Below, piece after piece: positions 52,828 through 60,715 of a stretch of 60,715 nt of DNA. Under the pieces are notes generated by a model, which did no database searches, had not been told where the DNA came from, and saw nothing but the letters and a program-made list of their open reading frames with translations. Each line of letters begins with the position of its first letter. The first letter of the stretch is position 1. The stretch is from Xanthobacteraceae bacterium. GTDB taxonomy: Bacteria; Pseudomonadota; Alphaproteobacteria; Rhizobiales; Xanthobacteraceae. The position numbers and the translations under genes were made by a program. The stretch is taken from NCBI GenBank assembly GCA_022841625.1, contig JALHRD010000031.1, positions 1 to 60,715 on the forward strand, given 5' to 3'.

Positions 52828-53220
52828 CGAGGCGACGAGCCCTTCGTTCAAGCGGCCATGCTTGGCGGCGGCTCCGACCAGACCGATCCCAACGGGGATC
52901 GGCAGACGCCGCCACAGAGGGACCCCAAATACTCACCCATGAGCGCACGGCCCCCGCTGTCCGTTTGCCCTGTCATCTTGACCCGATCAAGGCAAATCCG
53001 GCCCCGCCCGATGCGTCACGGCCACGGCCCTGGCTTCACGCCGATCGCAATAATCGCACCACGGGCCGCCCCACCGGCTGCCAGGGCCCAACCGCCGCGG
53101 CTTGACCAAAGGCCGCCAGTCCTATACGCCCGCGATCTTCAAGCGAGCCTTGTTTTCCGCCGGACGGCCTCCTGGCCGTGGCGATTGCTCGCAAGAGCAT
53201 TGGATTCAAGGGTTTTCGCC
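52828..53220. other. Intergenic region between the DUF3108 gene and rpmB
   Basis: The two flanking genes diverge here. It must contain both promoters, but I found no convincing hexamer pair. A small GGCC-TCCT-GGCC hairpin lies near 53164-53177. No gene is apparent. Confidence 0.35.
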
Positions 53221-53511
53221 ATGTCCCGACGCTGCGAATTGACCGGCAAGTCCCCCCAGGTGGGCCACAAGGTCAGCCATTCGAACATCAAGACCAAGCG
53301 GCGGTTTCTGCCCAATTTGCTCAATGTCACGCTGATGTCCGAAGCCTTGGGGCGCTCGGTGCGGCTGCGGGTTTCGGCGATTGCGTTCAAGAGCGTCGAT
53401 CATCGCGGCGGCTTGGATGCGTATCTGGCCAAGGCCAAGGACGCCGAACTGTCGGCCAAGGCACTCGACATCAAGCGGCAAATTGCCAAGAAGAAAGTCG
53501 CCGCGAGCTAA
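53221..53511 (+). CDS. rpmB: 50S ribosomal protein L28
   Basis: This 96-residue ribosomal protein reads [21 protein letters not shown], followed by [10 protein letters not shown] and the helical C-terminus [16 protein letters not shown]. It is the complete L28 of the alphaproteobacterial length. AAGGG lies 9 bases before the ATG. It is monocistronic here, and its end is 2 bases from the end of the convergent esterase gene. Confidence 0.97.
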   Translation: MSRRCELTGKSPQVGHKVSHSNIKTKRRFLPNLLNVTLMSEALGRSVRLRVSAIAFKSVDHRGGLDAYLAKAKDAELSAKALDIKRQIAKKKVAAS

Positions 53512-53513
53512 GC

Positions 53514-54551
53514 TCACGGCTCCGCCAGCGTGAATTGCAACAACAGCGTTCGCTGCAGCGGCGAAAAATTATCATCCGAAATCAATGTCAGCACTGTCTC
53601 ATTGCCACTGCGGTGCGCGGTGATGCCCTCCAGATTGTCAATCTGCTGACTGAGATCCGCTTCCAGCACGGTCGGTCCATCGAGCGGCACGCCGGGCTGA
53701 AGATCGGCCAGCGCCAGTCGGCGAATCCGGACGAACAACCCGGTGGTCCAACCGAACTTGCGTTCCAGCAGCAAGAGATCGCCGCGCGGCGAGACGGTCG
53801 CGTCGCTGACGTCGAAGTCGTTCTTGCGCTTGATGGTGAACTGGCCGGGCTGCGGCCCGCCGATCAAAAACCCCAAGTGATCGCCGTTGCGGTCGCGGCC
53901 ACGCTCGGCAATGGCGACCAAACTTCCGCCAAGCGGACTGCCGCGCGGCACAAAGGCCAACGCCTCGATGCTGCCATTGCTGGGCAACGACCGAAACGCC
54001 GGCGGCACGTCGATCGGCCGCGCCCGCGCCACCAAACCGTCCTTGCTAAAATCGAACCGCACAATGCGATGCACGCGTTCGATCCCGACATAGACCGTGT
54101 TGCCGTCGCGCGCGATCGCCTCGGTATCGAACCAGCGCCGCGCCGCCAGCGTGCGCCCATCGGGACCGAGCATCGGCGCCATGGTCGCGGCGGCGATCCC
54201 GGACGGCCGCTGGCCGCTATAGGTAATGCGCCCGCGCAGCCACCAGCTCCGATCGGTCGCGGCGATGAAGTTCACGCCGTCAGCGGCGATATTGATCGCG
54301 GACAATCCGCCGAATTCCTTGAACGGCGATGTGAGCTCCAGGCCGCCGCGGAAGGTCAACATGCCAAACCGCTGGCGTTTCGTGTCGAGGCGGCCAAATG
54401 CGTCGATCGGCTTGGCCTGGATTTCGATGCCGAGCGGCGGCGCCGGCCCGTCGGCCGCTTTCTTCGCCGGCCGCTGCGCCATCGCCGGCAGCGCCGTCGC
54501 GGCGATTGCAATCAGCGCGATGGCGGCGCAGCGGATGCGTGGCGTCGCCAT
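53514..54551 (-). CDS. Exported esterase-like phytase-family protein
   Basis: This 345-residue protein has a signal peptide (AAIALIAIAATALPAMA, cleaved before QRP). The fold resembles the esterase-like activity of phytase family (beta-propeller): FGGLSAINIAADGVNFIAATD, ARRWFDTEAIA, GSIEALAFVP and NLEGITAHRSG. These mark acidic calcium or active-site loops. A phytase activity cannot be claimed. It starts 11 bases after the cobT stop, so it is co-transcribed with cobS and cobT, a conserved association in this bacterial group that has no known link to cobalamin. Confidence 0.83.
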   Translation of the reverse strand: MATPRIRCAAIALIAIAATALPAMAQRPAKKAADGPAPPLGIEIQAKPIDAFGRLDTKRQRFGMLTFRGGLELTSPFKEFGGLSAINIAADGVNFIAATDRSWWLRGRITYSGQRPSGIAAATMAPMLGPDGRTLAARRWFDTEAIARDGNTVYVGIERVHRIVRFDFSKDGLVARARPIDVPPAFRSLPSNGSIEALAFVPRGSPLGGSLVAIAERGRDRNGDHLGFLIGGPQPGQFTIKRKNDFDVSDATVSPRGDLLLLERKFGWTTGLFVRIRRLALADLQPGVPLDGPTVLEADLSQQIDNLEGITAHRSGNETVLTLISDDNFSPLQRTLLLQFTLAEP

Positions 54552-54562
54552 GGTTTGGTGAC

Positions 54563-56509
54563 CTAACCCCGGCCCCCGGGCGCGGGGTCCAGAAAGCGCG
54601 CCGAGGCGCGCGACCATGCGCTCGGCTGCGGCCGCGACGCGCTTCGCAGCGTTTGCGCCGCATGCTCGTCGAACAGCTCTGCGAGCTTATCGGTCATCGC
54701 GCCGCCAAGCTCTTCGGCGTCGACAATGGTCACCGCGCGACGATAATAGCGCGTTACGTCATGGCCGATGCCGATGGCGATCAATTCGACCGGCGAGCGC
54801 AGCTCAATCTCCTCGATCACCCAACGCAAATGGCGTTCGAGATAATTGCCCGGATTGACCGACAGCGTGGAATCGTCGACCGGCGCGCCGTCGGAGATCA
54901 TCATTAGAATTTTGCGTTGCTCCGAGCGCCCGAGCAAACGCTTATGCGCCCAATCAAGCGCCTCGCCGTCGATATTCTCCTTGAGCAGACCCTCGCGCAT
55001 CATCAGCCCGAGATTCTTTCGCGCCCGCCGCCACGGCGCGTCCGCCGCCTTGTAGATGATATGGCGGATATCGTTGAGGCGCCCCGGACTGGCCGGCTTG
55101 CCGGCGGCGAGCCAAGCCTCGCGCGATTGCCCACCCTTCCACGCCCGGGTGGTGAAGCCGAGAATTTCGACCTTTACGCCGCAACGCTCAAGCGTGCGCG
55201 CCAGGATATCGGCGCAGGTTGCCGCCACCGTGATGGGGCGGCCGCGCATCGATCCCGAATTGTCGAGCAACAGCGTCACGACGGTGTCGCGGAATGTGGT
55301 TTCCTTTTCGCGCTTGAACGACAGCGCATGCATCGGATCCATCACCACCCGCGGCAGCCGCGAGGTGTCGAGCAACCCTTCTTCCAGGTCGAACTCCCAG
55401 GCGCGGTTCTGCTGCGCCATCAAGCGACGTTGCAGGCGGTTGGCAAGCCGCGCCACCACGCCCTGCAAATGCGAAAGCTGCTTGTCGAGATAGCCGCGCA
55501 ACCGTTCCAGCTCCTCGGCATCGCACAATTCGTTGGCATCCACGGCCTCGTCAAAACGAGTCACGAATGGACGATATTCCGGTCCGCGCGGCTCGTTCTG
55601 GCCGCGCCGTCCCGGCCGCCGCGCCTCCGCCGGCGCTTCGCTGTCGCCCATCTCGGCGTCGTCGGACATCTCGGCGGTCATCGCGTCCGACGCCTCGGAG
55701 GTCGATTCCGACATGTCGTCGCCGGCCGCGGCGCTGTCCTCGGTGCTGGACTCGGTATCTTCGGTTTCGGCGCCCTCGCCTTGCTCGCCGGAATCGTCCT
55801 TCTGCTGATCCTGCTCGCCTTCCGCGCCTTCCTCCTGATCGGAATCGGAGCTGCGATCCTCACCCATGTCGAGCGAATCGAGCAGGTCATGAACCACGTC
55901 GCCGTACAGCGCCTGCTCCTCAATCAGCTTTTCCAGACGATCGAGACTTTTGCCGGCGCGATCCTCGATCAATGGCCGCCAGAGCTCGACCAGCCGCTTG
56001 GCCGCCGCCGGCGGCGCTTGGCCGGTGAGGCGTTCGCGCACCAGCAAGGCGAGCGCATCTTCAATCGGCGCGTCGGCACGGTCGGTCACTTGGTCAAATT
56101 TGCTGCGATGGAAGCGATCGTCGAGCATAGCGGTCAGGTTTTTCGCGACACCAGACATCCGCCGCGCGCCGATCGCCTCGACCCGCGCCTGCTCGACCGC
56201 TTCAAACACCGCGCGCGCCGTCTGGCCGCTCGGCACCAATTTGCGATGCACGTTTGGATCGTGACAGGCGAGCTTGAGCGCAATCGAGTCGGCATGGCCG
56301 CGCACGATCGCGGCCTCCTGCGCCGAAAGCCTGCGCGCCGGCTCCGGTAGCCGGACCTTGCCGCTGATCAGGCCGGGACGCTCCGCGGCAAAGGTGACCT
56401 CAAGTTCGCCTTTGCGCGCGATCGCGCGCAGGCAGCCGGTGACCGCGCGCTTGAACGGCTCGGTCGGAGACTCCCGCGCGGGCGTCTTGGGTTTGACGTT
56501 CGACGACAT
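54563..56509 (-). CDS. cobT: Aerobic cobaltochelatase subunit CobT
   Basis: This 648-residue protein and CobS, together with CobN (not in this window), insert cobalt into hydrogenobyrinic acid diamide in aerobic cobalamin synthesis. The N-terminal helical part is followed by a very acidic linker (about 215-300; EDTESSTED-type). The C-terminal VWA domain has the MIDAS motif DNSGSMRG (Asp416, Ser418, Ser420). The order and length equal those of the family. It lies 82 bases after cobS on the same strand. Confidence 0.96.
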   Translation of the reverse strand: MSSNVKPKTPARESPTEPFKRAVTGCLRAIARKGELEVTFAAERPGLISGKVRLPEPARRLSAQEAAIVRGHADSIALKLACHDPNVHRKLVPSGQTARAVFEAVEQARVEAIGARRMSGVAKNLTAMLDDRFHRSKFDQVTDRADAPIEDALALLVRERLTGQAPPAAAKRLVELWRPLIEDRAGKSLDRLEKLIEEQALYGDVVHDLLDSLDMGEDRSSDSDQEEGAEGEQDQQKDDSGEQGEGAETEDTESSTEDSAAAGDDMSESTSEASDAMTAEMSDDAEMGDSEAPAEARRPGRRGQNEPRGPEYRPFVTRFDEAVDANELCDAEELERLRGYLDKQLSHLQGVVARLANRLQRRLMAQQNRAWEFDLEEGLLDTSRLPRVVMDPMHALSFKREKETTFRDTVVTLLLDNSGSMRGRPITVAATCADILARTLERCGVKVEILGFTTRAWKGGQSREAWLAAGKPASPGRLNDIRHIIYKAADAPWRRARKNLGLMMREGLLKENIDGEALDWAHKRLLGRSEQRKILMMISDGAPVDDSTLSVNPGNYLERHLRWVIEEIELRSPVELIAIGIGHDVTRYYRRAVTIVDAEELGGAMTDKLAELFDEHAAQTLRSASRPQPSAWSRASARFLDPAPGGRG

Positions 56510-56591
56510 CTCGGTGCTATGTGCTCCGCAACCGTCCGCTTGCTCAGCGATCGAAACAACCTCGCCCCGACCGGTTGAGCGGGGCGAGAAG

Positions 56592-57578
56592 TCAGCTCAA
56601 CGCGATGTTCGCGGCGCTTTCCGGCAGTTCGACGCCGAAGCAGCGCTGATAGAATTCGGCGATGATCGGCCGTTCCAGTTCATCGCACCTGGCGAGGAAG
56701 GTGACCCGGAAAGCATGGCCCACGTCCATGAAGATATCGGCATTGTCCGCCCAGGTGATCACCGTTCGCGGGCTCATCACCGTTGAGATGTCGCCGTTAA
56801 TGAAGGCGTTGCGGGTCAGATCGGCGACGCGCACCATCTTGTTGACAATGTCGCGGCCCTCATTGGTGCGATAGTGTTTCGCCTTGGCGAGCACAATCTC
56901 AACCTCTTGGTCGTGCGGCAGATAGTTGAGCGTGGTCACGATCTGCCAGCGATCCATCTGGGCTTGGTTGATCTGCTGGGTGCCGTGATAAAGGCCCGAC
57001 GTATCGCCAAGGCCGATGGTATTGGCGGTCGCGAACAGGCGGAACGCCGGGTGTGGTTTGATCACCCGCGATTGGTCGAGCAAGGTCAGCCGCCCCGAGG
57101 ACTCCAGAACACGCTGGATGACGAACATCACGTCCGGACGCCCGGCATCGTATTCGTCAAAGCACAGCGCGACATTGTGCTGATAAGCCCAAGGCAGGAT
57201 GCCGTCGCGAAACTCCGTCACCTGCTGGCCGTCGCGAATGACAATCGCATCCTTGCCGATCAAATCAATCCGGCTGATGTGACTGTCGAGATTGACCCGC
57301 ACGCATGGCCAATTAAGCCGCGCCGCTACCTGCTCGATATGGGTCGACTTGCCGGTACCGTGATACCCGGAGACAATGACGCGGCGATTGTGCGCGAAAC
57401 CCGCCAGGATCGCGAGCGTCGTGGCGCGGTCGAACCGGTAGTCCTGGTCGACCTCCGGCACATATTCGTCGGGCTCGGAATAGGCCGGCACCTCCATGTC
57501 GCTGTCGATGCCAAATAATTGACGAACCGACACTTTCATGTCCGGCAGCCCGGCGACTTCTGACGTTGCAACAGCCAT
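56592..57578 (-). CDS. cobS: Aerobic cobaltochelatase subunit CobS
   Basis: This 328-residue AAA+ ATPase has Walker [10 protein letters not shown] (71-79), Walker [10 protein letters not shown] (Asp141, Glu142) and the sensor segment [13 protein letters not shown]. It drives the cobalt chelation reaction with CobT and CobN. ATG 57578 is preceded by GGGGGAT; the frame goes 8 codons further without a good ribosome site. It is the first gene of cobS-cobT-esterase. No cobalamin riboswitch was recognisable upstream. Confidence 0.96.
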   Translation of the reverse strand: MAVATSEVAGLPDMKVSVRQLFGIDSDMEVPAYSEPDEYVPEVDQDYRFDRATTLAILAGFAHNRRVIVSGYHGTGKSTHIEQVAARLNWPCVRVNLDSHISRIDLIGKDAIVIRDGQQVTEFRDGILPWAYQHNVALCFDEYDAGRPDVMFVIQRVLESSGRLTLLDQSRVIKPHPAFRLFATANTIGLGDTSGLYHGTQQINQAQMDRWQIVTTLNYLPHDQEVEIVLAKAKHYRTNEGRDIVNKMVRVADLTRNAFINGDISTVMSPRTVITWADNADIFMDVGHAFRVTFLARCDELERPIIAEFYQRCFGVELPESAANIALS

Positions 57579-57776
57579 TGATCCCCCGTGGTCTCGTAAC
57601 ACGCGAGACCCGAATTGTTCGAGAATGCGGTCGGAATTCGCAGCAAACTTAGCAAATGCGCTCGCCGTCCGAAAGCCGTTTGGCTGCGCCGGTCATGCGC
57701 CATTTGCAGAGATATCCGCGCGGAAACGAACAGCTGCGGCGGACGCAGTGCGATCATTCGCCGGGGTCGCGACCTT

Positions 57777-57960
57777 GCTCGATCTTTCACTCTTACAGCA
57801 AAACCAGACAAGCCGAAATTCAACTGCTTCTCCAGATACTTACGCGATCGATCTTTCTCGGTCTTACAGCATGCTGTAAGACCCAACAATGCGGAATTCA
57901 TTTGCGTCTTCAAACACTTGGGCTAGCGATCTTTCACTCTTTCAACGTTTTTGTTGCAGC
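57777..57960. repeat. Imperfect tandem repeat, about 70-78 bp unit, about 2.5 copies
   Basis: Three units begin with CGATCTTTC near 57783, 57848 and 57929. The first two share TCTTACAGCA, then AA(G/T)CCGAAATTCA or TGCGGAATTCA, TGC/TTTGC, and TTC...CACTT or TACTT in the same order. The third is partial. The units differ by many substitutions and small indels. Confidence 0.5.
57860..57883. promoter_or_regulatory. 24-bp perfect palindrome GGTCTTACAGCA/TGCTGTAAGACC
   Basis: The 12-base half GGTCTTACAGCA is followed at once by its exact reverse complement. The half TCTTACAGCA also occurs singly at 57791-57800. The symmetry suggests a dimeric protein site or cruciform, about 280 bases before the cobS start. 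No adjacent regulator gene is intact. Confidence 0.5.
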
Positions 57961-58104
57961 ATCCGCTTTCGGACAAAACGCACCTCGGAATGACAACACA
58001 ACAATACAATGGTGAGAGCGTTCGCTGACGCATCGTCGGTCTCGCGACGCATCGGCCCGCCGCAGCAGTAAACGGTGGCGACCTTTGCATCGCAGTGTGG
58101 AGGA

Positions 58105-58225
58105 TCGATGAAACGGTTCGCGACGCTGTGGACGTGCAGACCCGGGCCTGGTGCATAACTCTTCACGCCGGGCATCGAAAACGCATGAGATGTACCGATG
58201 CCAAGCGGCTAACGCGCACGCCGCG
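58105..58225. repeat. Diverged interspersed repeat, copy B
   Basis: This copy shares ATGAAACGG, GCTGTGGACGTG, CATAAC, CGCATGAGA, CCGATGC and CTAAC...GCGCGCTATGCAC in the same order with the region at 42925-43060. The match is imperfect, so they are old copies or a conserved non-coding element. Confidence 0.4.
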
Positions 58226-58315
58226 CGCTATGCACATAAATCGTAACGGGCCCAGATCGCAGTCGCTCTCCGGCTCGCTCCCGCGTCAGCGGGAGCCCAG
58301 AACTTCTGCTGCCGA

Positions 58316-58740
58316 CTAACGGGGCCACCAGGCCTTGAGTTTCCGTTCACCGGTTGTCGAGAAGCGAACAATCCGGGTTTTCGCCTCCCGCACCGCCCAG
58401 CCCTGCGCGACGATTTCATGAAGGATCGCGGCGCCGAGCGTGCCGCCGAGGTGGTAGCGGCGCTCACTCCAGTCGAGGCAGCATCGGCACAATGCGCGCC
58501 GCCCCCGCGCCAGCGCGTCTGTGTCGATGCCGCGTCGAGCAAAGAAGCGCCGGCCCGCGTCGGTCAGCCGCAACGCGTCGCCCCGGCGCAACAACAGCCC
58601 GCCATCGAGCAGCCGATCAAACGTCCTCACTGCCAGGTCGCCGGCGAGATGGTCGTAGCACGAACGCGCGCGGCGCAGTTCGGGATCGCGCGGACCCGTG
58701 CGGACTCGCATGTGTCCGGCGCGCGCGGCGACCGGCATCA
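58316..58740 (-). pseudogene. C-terminal remnant of an ArsR-type winged-helix regulator
   Basis: The open frame runs from 58861, but only its last 140 residues resemble a protein family. ARSCYDHLAGDLAVRTFDRLLDGGLL, LRLTDAGRRFF, RCCLDWSERRYHLGGTLGAAILHEIV and a final RxxxxTTGERKLKAWW form the effector part of the ArsR-like regulators that normally have an N-terminal helix-turn-helix. Here the preceding residues (MRRRSYGDRSYGNSALVF...) have no such domain. I therefore read it as a 5'-truncated gene of about 140 recognisable residues. No intact domain is found in the 400 bases upstream, between this gene and the chemoreceptor gene. Confidence 0.55.
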
Positions 58741-59149
58741 ATCCTTCGAGCGCGGTCACCAAAAAAAATCGTACCGGCCGCAGGCGACGTACGCCGATGA
58801 TCAGCGTGAAAACCAGTGCACTGTTACCATAACTCCTGTCGCCATAACTCCGCCGTCGCATCCATCCGCGAGGCGCTGACGCCGCATCAGGACGGCGTAA
58901 GCGCGCGCCTGCCCGGTGCGATGTGGTTAGTCAGCAGCTTGGCCGCCTGAGCGCGTGCCGCGGCCGTCAGACCCTCCGTGATTTTTGTTCGGCGCATGAA
59001 TCTCTTGATCGCCCGGGGCGTAAGTGCCCAACATCACTGACAATCTCCGATCACTGGGGCACTGCGGACTCGTTGTGCTTATGTCGAGCCTTACCGAGTC
59101 TGACCCGGAACCGACATCGCGACGAACTGTTGAAGGCAACGCATGGCCC
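58741..59149. other. Region between regulator remnant and chemoreceptor
   Basis: I find no complete gene here. The long minus-strand frames are Arg-rich and do not match a family. The stretch may contain the decayed 5' part of the regulator and the end of the chemoreceptor transcript; no terminator was found. Confidence 0.3.
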
Positions 59150-60496
59150 TCAGGCAGCGCGAACCGTGGCAAGAAAACTCTTGACCTCATCCTGCAAGCA
59201 CTGACTTTCGCCTACCAACACCTGAGCGGAAGTCAGCAACTGTTCAGAAGCCACACCCGTGTCGGTGGCGCCAACGCTTACGTTATCAATATTGGCTGCG
59301 ACCTCAGATGCATTTTTGCCAATATTCAAAACGCTGCGAGAAATCTCCTGTATCGCTCCGCCTTGTTGACCAATCGCTGCAGTAATGGTGGAGGTCACAT
59401 TTGAGTTGCGGCGAACGGTGGCAAGGATTTCCTTGATCGCAGCCACAGTCTCCTGGGTTGTGGTTGCAACCTGGTTGATCTGAGACCCAATCTCCTCAGT
59501 TGCTCTGGTGGTCCGGGTCGCGAGTATTTTGACCTCCTGCGCAACCACTGAAAATCCCCTTCCCGCCTCCCCAGCCCTTGCTGCTTCAATAGTGGCATTG
59601 AGTGCCAATAAATTGGTTTGCTCTGCAATCTCTGTGATAACATTAACTGCGCTGCCAATTTCAGTGGCCGCCTGCGATAGATTGAAAATGCAGGTGCCGA
59701 CCAGCTCAACTTGTTGAACGGCAAGTCCAGTATTGTTGTTCGATGCCTCGATTTGCCGCGCGATTTCGACGCTTGATTTGGCAAGATCATCACTCGCTGA
59801 GGAAATGGTCTGAATATTGGAGGAGACCTCTTTGGCAGCACTAGAAACGGTGTTGGCGAGCTCCTTGGTGAAATTTGCGGTCTTGGTCAACGTGTGAGCT
59901 GTGTCCGTGAACTGCGCCGATATTGTTGACACCGTCTCGATGGTGCGATGGAAGGATGCATGGAGCAGTTGGTTAAGCAGCTCTTCCTTCTCGCGTCTGG
60001 TCGCATTGAGATAAATTGAAAGGGCAAGTTCCATATCGATCTGCGCTGCCTTGGTGATGGCGGCGAGTTGGATGGCCTTTTTCGCACGCTGTGCCTTCAC
60101 ATTCCAACCAAACCATTTAACTTTGCCCTCCAGTTCGACTGCCTCGTGAAGAGCGGAGGTTAGAAACGTATAGCCGCCGATGTACCATTGCGGCTCCAAA
60201 CCCAGTCGATGGTGCGTTTCGCCAACTCTTGTCACCGATTTGACATAGGATTCATCAAACTCCGCAGCCGCGATGAGATCCCAGTGCCTGACTTGCATAT
60301 CTTTGGCATGCTGCATGATCGCTTGATCTGGAAACAGCCGCGCGATCTCCGGATAGGTGACGGCATGAGTATAAAATTCGTCGAGAATGCCCGGCATGAT
60401 GCGCGCAATCAGCGGACGCAATTCCCTCAGCGTCGCCCGCGTTGCTCCATCCATACGAATGAATTTGAGCCGGGTAGAAATTAAATCAACAGACAC
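59150..60496 (-). CDS. Globin-coupled methyl-accepting chemotaxis protein (HemAT-like)
   Basis: This 448-residue soluble receptor has no membrane segment. Residues 10-165 form a globin sensor: [15 protein letters not shown], then the proximal-histidine motif [15 protein letters not shown] (His95), typical of heme-based oxygen sensors such as HemAT. The C-terminal MCP signalling domain (about 215-445) has the hairpin tip [28 protein letters not shown]. It signals via CheA/CheW. The start is GTG at 60496, with GAGGGGG about 12 bases upstream; ATG at residue 15 is an alternative. Its codon use and flanks are more AT-rich than the other genes, and an IS element lies directly upstream. Confidence 0.93.
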   Translation of the reverse strand: MSVDLISTRLKFIRMDGATRATLRELRPLIARIMPGILDEFYTHAVTYPEIARLFPDQAIMQHAKDMQVRHWDLIAAAEFDESYVKSVTRVGETHHRLGLEPQWYIGGYTFLTSALHEAVELEGKVKWFGWNVKAQRAKKAIQLAAITKAAQIDMELALSIYLNATRREKEELLNQLLHASFHRTIETVSTISAQFTDTAHTLTKTANFTKELANTVSSAAKEVSSNIQTISSASDDLAKSSVEIARQIEASNNNTGLAVQQVELVGTCIFNLSQAATEIGSAVNVITEIAEQTNLLALNATIEAARAGEAGRGFSVVAQEVKILATRTTRATEEIGSQINQVATTTQETVAAIKEILATVRRNSNVTSTITAAIGQQGGAIQEISRSVLNIGKNASEVAANIDNVSVGATDTGVASEQLLTSAQVLVGESQCLQDEVKSFLATVRAA

Positions 60497-60612
60497 TTGC
60501 TTTTTCGCCCCCTCGAAAATGTGTCCGACGTTATTGTTCCACTGAAGATCTAGACTTCATTGGTTAATGTAGCGTTTACCATGCTATTCGGTTGAATTAG
60601 AGCGGTATGCAT
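60497..60612. other. Short upstream region of the chemoreceptor next to the IS end
   Basis: These AT-rich 116 bases hold the chemoreceptor promoter and probably the terminal inverted repeat of the IS element. I could not fix its boundary. Confidence 0.35.
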
Positions 60613-60715
60613 TTAGGTTAGTTCATATCCAGCGTTTCGGAAATAGTTGGCGCATTCGCCAGGTGTGAATCCACCGAGAAGCTGACCGATTGCTGCGCAG
60701 ACGGCATCGACGGTG
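60613..60715 (-). mobile_element. IS630-family transposase, C-terminal end (cut by window edge)
   Basis: The minus strand entering from the right edge reads TVDAVCAAIGQLLGGFTP, then ECANYFRNAGYELT and a TAA stop at 60613-60615. The end ECANYFxxAGY is typical of IS630-family DDE transposases. Only 33 codons are inside the window, so whether the element is intact and where its ends are cannot be told. Confidence 0.65.

Larger units (their letters stand above)
57579..58315. other. Gene-free region with palindrome and repeats upstream of cobS
   Basis: No credible gene exists in these 737 bases. Imperfect tandem units (57777-57960), a 24-bp perfect palindrome (57860-57883) and copy B of the diverged repeat (58105-58225) fill most of it. 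The cobS promoter must lie at the left end, but I could not identify it. Confidence 0.5.

Noticed and set aside
53178-54566. 462-codon plus-strand frame through rpmB and opposite the esterase gene
   Set aside because: It overlaps rpmB in another frame and has no recognisable domain.
54917-56350. 477-codon plus-strand frame opposite cobT
   Set aside because: cobT is complete with all domains. The antisense product is a His/Arg/Leu-rich artefact of codon bias.
57656-58015. 119-codon plus-strand frame upstream of cobS
   Set aside because: Its internal similarity comes from the imperfect tandem DNA repeat, and no start signal or protein-like composition is present.
1-60715. CRISPR array or rRNA operon
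   Set aside because: No regularly spaced identical repeats and no rRNA-like sequence were found anywhere in the window.

Overview
The window is GC-rich, gene-dense chromosomal DNA from an alphaproteobacterium. It most likely comes from Hyphomicrobiales of the Bradyrhizobium/Rhodopseudomonas/Xanthobacteraceae kind. Three things suggest this: the aerobic cobaltochelatase genes cobS-cobT, the gene order SUV3-type helicase - S4 protein - FdxA ferredoxin - CarD, and the large number of orphan Bug-type (TctC-like) periplasmic binding proteins. The placement is inferred from gene content and order; no database search was possible.

Layout. 1-453: 3' part of a cheW gene. 706-7719: molybdenum hydroxylases (a Tat-exported large subunit with its 2Fe-2S partner, and a solitary CoxL-like large subunit), with a coiled-coil protein and a flavoprotein between them. 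7857-27554: catabolic cassettes in which amidohydrolases, a Rieske oxygenase, a cupin, a ThDP enzyme and a class II aldolase alternate with five Bug-type binding proteins. Two SAM methyltransferases with signal peptides, a TauE/SafE permease, tRNA-Arg(CCT) and a kinase-like fusion protein are interspersed. 27592-32598: a TetR - adaptor - RND efflux operon with a near-consensus promoter. 32798-36474: cold-shock protein, VOC dioxygenase-like protein, nuclease-like protein and M48 protease. 36587-45437: more catabolic cassettes (3-hydroxyisobutyrate dehydrogenase family enzyme, cupin, three more Bug proteins, UbiD decarboxylase, FAD monooxygenase), interrupted by a small unrecognised gene cluster (41771-42705) that carries a frameshift at a G7 run. 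45482-57578: housekeeping genes (CarD, FdxA, S4 protein, helicase, DUF3108 protein, ribosomal protein L28, phytase-type esterase, CobT, CobS). 57579-60715: a repeat- and palindrome-rich gap, a regulator fragment lacking its DNA-binding domain, a globin-coupled chemoreceptor and the end of an IS630-type transposase.

How it fits together. The central part looks like a store of modular degradation cassettes for aromatic or other organic acids. A ring- or C-C-bond-acting enzyme is usually followed by one or two exported solute-binding proteins, and none of the eight binding proteins has a TctA/TctB membrane partner in the window. Substrates cannot be assigned from sequence alone. The most unusual items are a kinase fused to two AMP-binding-C-like domains that both lack the catalytic lysine, the two apparently exported methyltransferases, the G7 frameshift, and a 24-bp perfect palindrome inside imperfect tandem repeats upstream of cobS.
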